NCBI GenBank assembly: GCA_963709175.1
Contig: CAVPVK010000007.1
Coordinates: 992,001-1,056,000 of the forward strand
Source of the DNA: JANXQG01 sp963709175
GTDB lineage: Bacteria > Planctomycetota > Planctomycetia > Pirellulales > Thermoguttaceae
Direction: 5' to 3'
Length of the DNA: 64,000 nucleotides
In this document: in pieces, positions 7,950 to 16,838 of the stretch
How positions within the stretch are numbered: the first letter of the stretch is position 1
Layout of the letters: every line of letters begins with the position of its first letter
The notes under the pieces: generated by a model
Told to the model about the DNA's origin: nothing
Databases searched by the model: none
What the model saw: the letters and a program-made list of their open reading frames with translations, nothing else
Position numbers and translations under genes: made by a program

Positions 7950-8049
7950 GCACGCCTGCGCGCTATAGCCCGACAGTGAATTGGGAGTCGGTTCTTTGCG
8001 ATATCAAAGGCCGACGTCGCAAAAAGGCCGACGTCACCCCGCCGCGCGA

Positions 8050-8446
8050 TCAAACTGCCCTTCGCGCCACAGTCGCCGAGGAAGAATGCGAGGCCCTTCG
8101 CCGCCGACCATAACCGACAAGGCCGATGGCGCCGGCGGCGAGAATCACGAGGGTCGAGGGCTCCGGCACGACGCTGATCGTGCCGTTCGTGTACAGGTCG
8201 CTGGTATCCCAACTTAGGCCATTGCCCAACGCGGGCAGCGACAGTTGGCTGAACGTCCCCGAGATATTGCCGTCGAAAACCTCGAAGGACTCGCCCACTT
8301 GCGGCGTGAAGCCGTCGATCAGTTCCACGTCGAGCAAGCCCGCAAGGACCAAACGCCCTGGTGGGTCGATGCGGTCGTACTCGGCTCCCGGCGTTGTACC
8401 GCCCAACTCCATGACCGTCGAGGTCGTTGACTCCAGATACCAGATA
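8050..8446 (-). pseudogene. C-terminal fragment of a PEP-CTERM autotransporter-repeat protein
   Basis: The frame reads VMELGGTTPGAEYDRI, then LVLAGLLDVELIDGFTPQVG, a WDTSDLYTNGTISV strand and the sorting signal VPEPSTLVILAAGAIGLVGY with a basic RRRRA end. This is the normal end of planctomycete autotransporter-associated repeat proteins exported and anchored by an exosortase-type system. The beta-helix part is missing: the frame loses protein character at about 8446, 46 bp from an A-type repeat. The large protein at 25512 shows what an intact relative looks like. Confidence 0.6.
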
Positions 8447-8492
8447 CGCGTTGCCGCCGAAAAGCACCTCCGCGGGGGCATCGCCCGGTTGG

Positions 8493-8592
8493 AGGCCCGG
8501 CTATACCGGGGAGCCAGGCGGCCATTCCCGCCCTGCGTATCCGCTGGACGTTCCCCGCCCACGTATTGCTCACGTGAGCAAAGTCTCCAATC
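8493..8592. repeat. Dispersed A-type repeat, copy 3
   Basis: GGGGAGCCAGGCGGCCATT, then CCGCCCTG-GTATCCGCTGG and a perfect 16-bp palindrome TTGCTCACGTGAGCAA at 8566-8581. Compared with copies 1 and 2, the centre changed from AGCT to ACGT while keeping dyad symmetry, so the palindrome itself seems conserved. It sits at the truncated 5' end of the PEP-CTERM fragment. Confidence 0.6.
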
Positions 8593-8623
8593 TGGCGGCA
8601 ATTGTGTTTCGACCCGGTCGTCG

Positions 8624-9556
8624 TTAATGCATCTCGGTAGTCACCGTGCCGAGGCCATGCCGGTAAAAATTGAACTGGACGTTGGGATGATCGCCCAGGA
8701 GCGACATCGGCACTGACGCGTCGGGGAGTCGCTTGGAGATCATCAGTGTGGTGAGCCGCATGCCGAACGGGTTGTCGTGATTGCCGGCCTGCCAGATCGA
8801 AACTCTTTCGGCTTTCCACGTTTCGACGGGCCCAACCGTGGCCGCCCGGGTAGGCACCAGCGCAACTTGGCCGCCGCCAGAGGTCCGCGCATTTTGGATG
8901 ATCGTCATCGGGTGCAAGTCGGTGACGCGGGTCTTGAGCCGGCGGTATTCTTCGGGCGTAGGCGGGACATCCTTGTAACGACCCTTGCGGCGTGGCGGAT
9001 CGTTGAAAGCCCAGTGCTTCACCTCTCCCTGCCCACCTTGCATGACGACGCAACGGATCTCATCGTAGCTGGCCGAATAGGCATGCAGATCACCCGTCGG
9101 AAAACGCAGATGCGAGTCCGGCATCCGTAGTTCGCGGCGGACCCGCTGGAAACAGAGCTCGCGGTCGGCTCGGGCGAAGCTCAGCGGGTGGGTAACCGGC
9201 ACGGGCACGCCCGCCTCGTCAACCCACTCGTCCATGCCCCAGAAATGCCCTTCCCGCACGTCGAGGTCAAGGTCGTTCACCAAGCGGGCCACCAGCGGCA
9301 ACTGCTCCGTTGGGCCAATCGGCCCGCAAATGCCAGCCGGATTGCCGTCGGTGGATTGGCGCCAGGCGTTGACGTATTCCAGCGCCTCGGCAAGGTAGAA
9401 CTCCTGGAGTGTATCGTACAGCACGACGCGAAAGCCGGGCCGTGAAAGGTTTTCGAGGTCCCGCACCGAGAGTTTTGCGGCGTCGGCGAGAATCTCAGGA
9501 TCGAGCGTCGTGTAATCCCACCAATCCGGGGCAATCTTGCTCAAAGGGCGTGGCAT
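8624..9556 (-). CDS. NagB-like glucosamine-6-phosphate isomerase/deaminase
   Basis: A 310-residue cytoplasmic protein. The middle has the NagB/RpiA/DeoR-fold pattern: ICGPIGPTEQLPLVARLVND, EGHFWGMDEWVDE, and a late HWAFNDPPRR where canonical enzymes have 'G-D-GHIAFNEP'. Length and the WGMDEW motif fit a divergent glucosamine-6-phosphate isomerase subfamily. Reaction by analogy: amino-sugar phosphate to keto-sugar phosphate plus ammonia. Its ATG overlaps the end of the PIG-L deacetylase gene by 16 nt, so the two are almost certainly co-translated. Confidence 0.75.
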   Translation of the reverse strand: MPRPLSKIAPDWWDYTTLDPEILADAAKLSVRDLENLSRPGFRVVLYDTLQEFYLAEALEYVNAWRQSTDGNPAGICGPIGPTEQLPLVARLVNDLDLDVREGHFWGMDEWVDEAGVPVPVTHPLSFARADRELCFQRVRRELRMPDSHLRFPTGDLHAYSASYDEIRCVVMQGGQGEVKHWAFNDPPRRKGRYKDVPPTPEEYRRLKTRVTDLHPMTIIQNARTSGGGQVALVPTRAATVGPVETWKAERVSIWQAGNHDNPFGMRLTTLMISKRLPDASVPMSLLGDHPNVQFNFYRHGLGTVTTEMH

Positions 9557-10317
9557 GATCGGGGTTCCTTGTCAATTTCTGCGAGAATATCGTCTTTGGG
9601 ATACGCATGTCCGCGATGCTGGACAAATGCCTCGGCCGCCGCGGCGCCGATCTCCCGGCCGCGCATCGCGGCATGCCGCTTCATCGATTCCAGGTACTCG
9701 TCGATGCCGTGATGGGCGAGAAGCCATGCCCGCTGGCTCGCGTGGCAGGCGAGCATCTGGGCCTTACGGTCAAGTTGTGCGGTGACGTCAACCCAGGTCG
9801 TCGGCTGGACAATGTTGCCGCGTGGATCAGTCGCTTCGAGCGGATCGCAGTAATAGAGGTACGGTACGCCGGAGGCTTCGCGGAGCGGATGAACCGAAAT
9901 GTTCGGCGCCGCGTAGACGAAGCTGGCTGCGCGGGCCACCAGCGACGTCATCTCGTGGTCCATCATGTAGTCTTTCGGAGCATGAGTGAAAACTAGCGAA
10001 GGGCCGATCTCGCGGAACACGTCGAAAGCTTTGCGAAGCGTCGGCTTGTCGTAGACGACCAAGCCGTCATTTTCACCCAGGCACCAGTAGCGTCCTCCAA
10101 GGATGGCGGCGGCTTGCCGGGCTTCTTCCGTCCGCCGGGCGCTGATCGCCCAAGGGGTTGCCGTCATCGTACCGCAATCGCCCGCCGTCATGGTAGCGAT
10201 ATGAGTCTCCCAACCCAGATCAGCAAGTCGGATCAGCGTACCGGCACAGAGAAACTCAGCGTCGTCCGGATGGGCCATGAAAGCCATCGCGATTTTTCGA
10301 TCAGAGGGACGGCTCAT
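9541..10317 (-). CDS. PIG-L/LmbE family deacetylase
   Basis: From MSRPSDRKIAMAFMAHPDDA the protein has 258 residues. AHPDD (residues 15-19) is the zinc-binding and catalytic motif of PIG-L (GlcNAc-PI/GlcNAc deacetylases). The late motif SLVFTHAPKDYMMDHEMTS carries the third metal ligand (H-x-D-H). No signal peptide, so the enzyme is probably cytoplasmic. Coupled to the NagB-like gene it would deacetylate an N-acetyl-hexosamine derivative that is then deaminated. Longer in-frame starts upstream lack protein character. Confidence 0.85.
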   Translation of the reverse strand: MSRPSDRKIAMAFMAHPDDAEFLCAGTLIRLADLGWETHIATMTAGDCGTMTATPWAISARRTEEARQAAAILGGRYWCLGENDGLVVYDKPTLRKAFDVFREIGPSLVFTHAPKDYMMDHEMTSLVARAASFVYAAPNISVHPLREASGVPYLYYCDPLEATDPRGNIVQPTTWVDVTAQLDRKAQMLACHASQRAWLLAHHGIDEYLESMKRHAAMRGREIGAAAAEAFVQHRGHAYPKDDILAEIDKEPRSCHAL

Positions 10318-10624
10318 AGGCGTCGGCTCTCGGCATGCGTAGCAGGGAAAACTGCCCACGATTATCGTCGCTCGATCACCACGCGGCAAGTGGGCAGTGC
10401 CCGCCGTGCTCCAATAGTCGCCCTGTCCCGCTAATGCCGCCCGCGGGACATAAAAATCGCATGCGGGCTTCGACGTCGGTAGCCTCGCAGCCATCCTCGC
10501 CCAGGGCATCACGCCGGCCGCTCCCGATCACCGACATTTTGCGCCGCTGAGCACAATCACTAGCAATCCGGCACGTAGGGCAGCGAGAGATTCTCTGACT
10601 CTAACGGGCCGCAGCCGGCTCTTC

Positions 10625-10678
10625 AAGTAGCCGCCGTCGCAGCAGGTCAAACAGCGTGTGCGGCTCCGGCGGCTACTT
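10625..10678 (-). terminator. GC-rich hairpin at the end of the permease gene
   Basis: AAGTAGCCGCCG (10625-10636) and CGGCGGCTACTT (10667-10678) form a perfect 12-bp stem with a 30-nt loop. The right arm overlaps the permease stop codon. There is no T run, so it may act as a non-canonical terminator or mRNA stabiliser. Confidence 0.45.
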
Positions 10679-12059
10679 CGCCATCTCCTTCAGCAGCTTG
10701 ATCGCCTCAGCCGATCTATTGATCGCGACCATACTGCATACGCCACGACGCCCGCCGCGAGCATTGCCAGGGCTCCCAGAATGTAAGCGATGCCCGAGGT
10801 GGCAAAGATGTAGATCCAACCAACCAAGGCTATGAGACTGGGAAGCGGATACAACACCATGTGGAAGCCGGGGTTGCCGGCGCCCTGCCTGCGGAGCCTC
10901 GCCACGGCGCCGATCTGCGTGATGAACTGCACGAGGATCCTGATGGTGACGAAAACATTGATGACCGCGTCCAGAGAAAAGAAACTGGCGACCATGGCCA
11001 CTGCTCCCAGCACCAGCAACGAGACGTGCGGGAAATCGGCCCGCGGATGCAAGCGGGCGAAGGCCGAGAAGAAGAATCCGTCCCGCGCCGCGGCATAGGG
11101 AATGCGTGAATATCCCAGCATCAGTGTGAACACCGAGGCAAACGCTGTCCAGCACACCAGCACGGTCATCAGGGCGCCCCCACGGGGCCGCAAAGCCGCG
11201 TCATGAACTCGGAGGCAATGTACTTCGACGACATGGCCTCTCGCCAGGGCACGACGCTGATGATCGAGACATTCATCAATAAGTAAATCGCCGCCACGGC
11301 GAACACGGAAATCAGGATCGAGCGGGGCATGGTCCGCGACGGCGATCGCACCTCGTCGCCGATATAGCAAACACTGTAGTAGCCCAGATAATCGTACATG
11401 GCCAGCAACATGGCCGAGCCCAGCCCCAGCAGGAACCCGCGGGAGAAACTGAATGCCCGCGGTGGAAAGTCAAACACGACACCGGCGCTGAAATGGGGCA
11501 ATCCACAAACCAGCACCACCGCGATGGTCAGAATCACCCCCGCCCACAAGGCCACCATGAGTTTCGCCACGGATTCGATCTTGCGGTACAGCAGCACGAT
11601 CGTCAGTACAGTAACTCCCACAGCCCCCGATTGCGTCAGCCATTGTTGCACTTGCGGCGGCGATGACGGCAGCAAATAGGTCAAGTACTGGGCAAAGCCG
11701 ATGGTCCCGGAGGCGACTTCCAGCGGGCCGGACAAAATGAATTGCCAGATGAACAGGAAAGGGAGCAGCCGCCCCAGCCGAGTCCCCGCATAAGCCACCT
11801 TCAAGTATTCAAAGGTGCCGCCTGAGGATGGCACGGCCGCAGCCAACTCGGCCCAGACCATGCCGTCGCACACTGCCAGCAGGGCGCCGAGGATCCAACC
11901 AAGCATGGCCTGCGGTCCACCCATCGCGGTAAGAATGAGCGGGATCGTCAGGAACGGGCCCACACCGATCATGTTCGACATGTTCATGGCCGTGGCCTGC
12001 AACAGGCCCAGGCTGCGATGAAGCTGCCGATCCGCGACGGGCAAAGACGTGCCGTGCAT
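10673..12059 (-). CDS. APC-family amino-acid permease (frame-broken)
   Basis: The N-terminal 296 residues (MHGTSLPVADRQLHR...MNMSNMIGVGPFL) carry the first glycine-rich helix of APC permeases and about eight membrane segments. At about 11165, in a G run, the frame shifts. The remaining helices (ALMTVLVCWTAFASVFTLML to GALAMLAAGVVAYAVW) continue to a tail ending EAIKLLKEMAK after a second shift near 10735. Joined, the protein has about 460 residues and 12 helices, the normal size. Amino acid/polyamine importer; substrate unknown. It follows the amidohydrolase gene by 28 nt on the same strand. The breaks look like assembly errors. Confidence 0.7.
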
Positions 12060-12087
12060 TACCAATCGTGTCCCTTGAGATTAGGGG

Positions 12088-13877
12088 TTACTGGAATTCC
12101 AGCACGCCGAACTTGTTGAACTCGTGAAAACTGGGGCCGACTCGCGACCAGTCCCAAGCCGCGGCCTGGCCGCCGTCGTAGTCGACCCGGTAGAAATTCG
12201 CCCTCCAGCGGGTGTGGGGACGCGGTGCCAGGTTGCCTAACGGAGCGAGCAAAGCGTAGGGGACATACACTTCAGCCGTCCAAGCGGAGATGTCGGCGCC
12301 CGGCTTGGCGACTCCGCCCGAAACGGAGGTCGCTTTGCGGGTTTTTCGCGGGCCTTCGTAGTGCCAGGGGCGCCAGCCGAGTTGCCGGCCATAGAAGTTC
12401 GGCACAAGAATCGCCAACTCGCGGTTCAGCGGCGAAATCTCGTATTCGAAATAGACCGTCTGCCGTTCGTCAGGCCAGAGGAAGAACTCGAAGGCATCTT
12501 CATTCCAGAGATCGGCAAAATCGCTTTCGATGGTGGCCGTCAGCTTGCGATCGGCGCCGTTGAACAGCACGTACAGGCCGGTTGGCGAGTAGAGCACCTT
12601 GAATTGCGACTGGTGCGCCGGCCCGCCGCCGGGGCGTTTGTTGAGCGGCTCCCACGAAGTCTTTTGCCAGGCGGGAGAACGGCCGTCGCCGGTGATCTCG
12701 AAGTCGTCGGTAGACGGGACCTTGAGCACTTTGCTGGCGGGGGCCGACGTGCCCTGCCGGAGCCTTCGCTCCGAAGCATAAGATCCGCTCGGCGTTCTTC
12801 AAGTAAACCTTCTCCAGGACGTCTTTTGGCAGGAACAGGCCGTAGATCATCCAGAAACCCTGCAGATGGTGGCTCGGGGTAGAGTCGAAATACTCGTCGT
12901 CGCTCTCCAAGAAGCGATAGTACGTGCGAAACGCCACGCGTTGGCACGGCGTGTCGGTGCCGAGCATGATCCGGTCCTGATACTTCAGAAAAAACTTGCG
13001 AGCCGTGTACGGCTGCCGGCCGAGTTCGGAAATCCGGGCGGAGAATGTCGACGAACAAGTTGGGATACTGATCGAGCCATTTCGCCACGGTTGCCAGATC
13101 CTCGGCGTTGTTGTCGAAGTGGGCCCCGAGGAACGTCGTCTGGGGATGCCGGGCGACCAGGCGAATGAACTGGGCCAGCAGTTCCTTTTGGGTCGGATAA
13201 TCCTTGCCGTAAAACAGCCAGTCGGGATGTTGGTTCAACTCGTGCCAGCGCTCGTTGTTACGATCCAAGGGCGTGAAGAACGCCGCCGGATCGGCCGTGT
13301 GGATCATCACGGGCCGATGATACTTGGCGCAAGTCTCGAAAATCGCATCGAGTTTGTGATCGTCGACTTTCAACAGCGTGCCATCTTTGTGGCGAACGCC
13401 TAGGCCAAACGATTTGTGGAATTTCAGGCCCTTGGCGCCGCTGCGAAAGCCGGCTTCGAGCCGTTCGGCCTCGCGGCGGCCCCAATCGGCATCGTCGATG
13501 CCGACAAAATTGATCTGCGCGAAGGTGAGGAAGCGGCCGGGATGGGCGTTGTCCAGGGCATCAAGGGTCTCCTGGAGCGTGTCGCCCCACATCCCGTCGA
13601 GGTTGACAACCGTTCGCACTCCCGCCGCGTCCATTTCGGCCAGGTAATGCGCCACTCGCTCGGGCGTCAGGAACTTCTTGCCCGCGCCGAGATGGTTGTG
13701 TACGTCGATGGCGGGAAACGCCGGCTTTTCCACTTGCGTCGTTTTCGTGACGAGCATCGACTTCGGCGACCAGTCCTTGAGTTTGAGTTCGCGGATATCG
13801 GACGGCGGCTCCGCGTCGGCGCAGGCGGGCGCCAACAGGTAAATTGTTGCTGCAGCGATGAGCAGATGCCTGGACAT
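12088..13877 (-). CDS. Secreted amidohydrolase with C-terminal CBM9-like domain (frame-broken)
   Basis: A signal peptide (MSRHLLIAAATIYLLAPACA) is followed by an amidohydrolase-2 TIM barrel: DVHNHLGAG (first metal histidines), LKFHKSFG, MIHTADP and FLGAHFDN. After an extra T near 13035 the barrel continues in another frame with RIMLGTDTP (metal aspartate). A second shift near 12755 leads to a domain of about 210 residues, FEITGDGRSPAW to EFNKFGVLEF. It resembles carbohydrate-binding family 9-like sandwich domains and has no start signal of its own. So this is either one about 590-residue fusion or two adjacent genes. AAGGAG precedes the ATG. Confidence 0.65.
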
Positions 13878-14575
13878 GATAGGGAAACTCCTTGTGGGAT
13901 GTGGGAAATAGCGGCCGCTCGGATACGGGCCGGGCAGCGAACGGTCGTTATTTTTCCATTAGGATGTGCATGTGTCAACCGAGAGGGAACCGTGCGGCCA
14001 GCAGGCCCGAAGTTGGTCTGTATCGACCTCCGGCCCTACACGACCACGCAGTCCCCGGAGCGGAGCGACATCCTGGACGGCCCTTGTCGGATTCGCCTGG
14101 GTAGTCCACGATACGGATGGCGACTACCTTCCGCCGGCGTAGTACGCGGCCTTGTAGCATTCGAGTACGCCGACAAGCGGATCTTGTGCGGCATCACGAA
14201 CCTGTTGCTGAAGCCGGCGGAATACTCGCAGATCTGACGCCGGCCATGTCGAACGATGGTCGCAGTGGCGTGCAACGCAAGCTGGGCCGGCGATTCGCTG
14301 CCAAGAAGGCGGCGATAAGCACCGCCGGTGGCGGCTACAACGACTTGTTCGGTCAACATGGCCGCCAACCTGCTCTTGCCGCGGCAGGCCGTCCAGGATC
14401 GCGGCTGGCGGCCCTCGCATGCCTTCGCGGTCTCTTTCTCTTGGCCGTGACTTCGCCAATTCCTGGCACGCGACCTTGCGTGCCGTGAGGTTGTTGTGTG
14501 GCGTGAGGTGGTTGCTGTCGTCGGCGGAAAGTGGTATGCTGACAACATCCGTGCTTGCCCTTTCGGAGAGTCGCT
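13878..14575. other. 700-bp stretch without a supported gene
   Basis: Short protein-like pieces appear on the minus strand (QVRDAAQDPLVGVLECYKAA, then VVAIRIVDYPGES in the next frame near 14100), suggesting an eroded gene, but no family was recognised. The right end should hold the promoter of the ThuA-like gene. Confidence 0.3.
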
Positions 14576-15443
14576 ATGAAACGTCGCCAGTTGTTGAAGG
14601 CGGCTTCGGCCGCGGTTGTGGGGCTATCGACCTTTCCCTTGCGCTGGGTGGCCGCCGCACCACCGAAAAAGCAGAGAGTTCTTTACTTCACCCGTAGTGC
14701 AGGCTTCGTGCACTCCGTCGTTAACCGCAATGGCAGCCCGTTGAGCCACTCGGAAAAAGAACTGACGGCGATGGGCAAGTGGGCTGACATCGAAGTCGAA
14801 TGCAGCCAGGACGGGACGGTATTCGACGGCAATCTCGACCAGTACGACGCCATCGCCTTTTTTACCAGCGGCGACCTCTGCAGCCCCGGCGGGACGGGCA
14901 AGCCGATGACTCCCTCCGGCAAGCAGAAACTGCTCGATGCGGTCGCGGCCGGCAAAGGTTTCGTCGGATTCCACGCCTGCACCGATTCGTTCCGCTCCAA
15001 GGGAGATGAGGTCGATCCCTACACGGCCATGGTCGGCGCGGAGTTCCTCGCGCACGGCCCGCAGCAGGAGGCATCGCTGATCATCACCTCGCAATTCCCC
15101 GGAACGAGCGATCTGTGCATGGCCGAGGGAATTTCGTTTACCGAGGAGTGGTACGCGCAGAAGAAATTCTCCCGCGATCTGCACGTGATCCTGGTCAGGA
15201 GACGAAGTACATGAAGGGCGAATGCTACCGCCGCCCCGACTTCCCCTGCACCTGGGCCGAAGGCAGGGGAAGGGCCGCGTGTTCTACACCTCGCTGGGGC
15301 ATCGCGAGGATATTTGGACCAACCCGTTCTTCCGGGCGATTGTCATGGGCGGTTTTGCCTGGGTCTTGGGCAACGCCGACCACGACGCGGCGCCGAACAT
15401 CAATCGGATAACCCCAAAAGCCAACCAGTTGCATGCTTACTAG
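14576..15443 (+). CDS. ThuA-like (trehalose utilisation) domain protein, frame-broken
   Basis: The N-terminus MKRRQLLKAASAAVVGL is a Tat-like signal. Then come KKQRVLYFTRSAGFVHS, a class-I glutamine-amidotransferase-like core with YDAIAFFTSGD and GFVGFHACTDSF, and a C-terminal end GKGRVFYTSLGHREDIW typical of ThuA domains. Two single-base gaps, both in C runs (near 15197 and 15265), break the last third: the pieces ETKYMKGECYRRPDFP and QGKGRVFYTSLGH lie in different frames. Repaired length is about 288 residues. GGAGAG precedes the ATG. It precedes the aldo/keto reductase by 24 nt, likely one operon. Proposed role: periplasmic sugar metabolism. Confidence 0.75.
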
Positions 15444-15467
15444 TGCATGTTTCTCAGGAGATAACGT

Positions 15468-16528
15468 ATGGATCAAGACGCTGTGACTCGACGTGAATTT
15501 GTGCGGCATACGGCAGCCCGGCGGCAGGCGCAGCCGTGGCCGGCGGCATCATGGGCCAGCCGGCTGTGGCGGCCCCCGCTGAGACAACCGATGTCAGGAA
15601 AACCCGCAGCTACCATGAGAACATGGAATACCGCCGCCTGGGCCGGACGGGCCTGATGGTTTCGGCGGTGGGCATCGGCGGGCATGTCAAGAAGATCCCC
15701 TTCGGCGGGGGAAGCCCTGAGTTCAAGAAGAACCGCCGCGAGGTGCTCGCGGCCTGCATCGACCACGGCATCAACTACGCCGACCCTTGCGGCGCGGGCG
15801 AGGTGCTGTTCGTGGCCGAGGCCCTGGGCAAGAACCGAGAGAAGATGTACCTCGGTTTCGACTGGCACGGTGCCCGCGACCCCAACCTGGCCGGTAACTT
15901 CAACAAGATGAAGGAGCAACTCGACACGGGCCTCCGCCAGGCGAAGCTGGAGTACGTCGACCTGTGGCGCGTGACCATGCGCGAGCAGACCAGTCGCAAT
16001 AGCGAAAAAGAAATCGAGACCGTGGCCCGGACCTTGGAATGGGCCAAGAAGACCGGTAAGGCCCGCTTCACGGGTCTTTCAACTCATCATCGCCCATGGA
16101 TCGCCGAGGCCGTGGCCAAGTACCCGCAGTTCGAGGTGATCGTGACGCCCTACAGCGCCGGCAGCAAGGAGAAGCCGGTGGGCAGCATGTTCGACGCCCT
16201 GCGCAAGTACGACGTGGGGCTGATCGGCATCAAGCCCTTCGCCAGCGGCACGATATTCAAGTCTGGCGGCACGCCGGATTCCGTGACGAAGCAGGAGGAC
16301 GACGACCGGGCGCGGCTGGCGATTCGCTACGTACTCTCCTGCGACGTGATGCACTGTACCATCCCGGGACTGATCACGATCGACCAGGTGAACAACGCGG
16401 TCGCAGCGGTGAAAGAGCGGCGTCAGTTCGACCTGGCCGAGACGCAAAGGCTGGAGCAGATGGTCCAGCAGATGTGGGCCAACCTGCCAAATACCTACGA
16501 ATGGTTGCGGGATTGGGAGTGGGTGTAG
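15468..16528 (+). CDS. Tat-exported aldo/keto reductase-like protein
   Basis: An AGGAGA site precedes MDQDAVTRREFVRHTAA, a twin-arginine start. The signal is interrupted by an indel near 15518, after which AVAGGIMGQPAVAAP and the rest follow in one frame. The barrel contains MEYRRLGRTGLMVSAVGIGG, the tyrosine-bearing GINYADPCG region, and LSTHHRPWIAEAV. The catalytic motif 'D-A-x-x-Y-G-x-x-E' of classical AKRs reads YADPCGAGEVLFVAEAL, so the canonical tyrosine position is altered. Length about 352 residues. Likely oxidoreductase on sugars, substrate unknown. Confidence 0.75.
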
Positions 16529-16838
16529 ATTAGCAAAACGGGGCGCAACTTCTCTGGCGTGCGTCTTCACCCATGAGCCTTCAAGTCCGACGGTTCGCCC
16601 ACCACCTACTGACTCTTCGTCCTCCCCTGGCGTTTCAACGCTTCCTCCCGCCGCCGCTTCCTCGCTGCCGCCACGTCCTCCGATCGCTCCCACGCCTTGT
16701 GCCGCTGCGGCAGCCGCGGGAAACACCGTGGACGGCATCTCCTCGTCATCGTCGCCAACCACCCAGGAGGCGTCTTCGGGATCGACGAGATCATCCATCC
16801 TGGCATTATCTCTTGGCGGCAATCTGCTTTCCGCCGCC
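16529..16838. other. Region with an eroded minus-strand frame
   Basis: Two minus-strand frames carry protein-like pieces. One is an acidic run ARMDDLVDPEDASWVVGDDD, the other a basic end AARKRRREEALKRQGRTKSQ followed by a stop near 16606. They may be one broken small gene. No family recognised. The stretch also receives the 3' end of the fucosidase gene. Confidence 0.25.

Noticed and set aside
13416..14237. A 273-codon open frame on the plus strand
   Set aside because: It overlaps the amidohydrolase antisense; the amidohydrolase frame has signal peptide and metal motifs, the plus frame has none.
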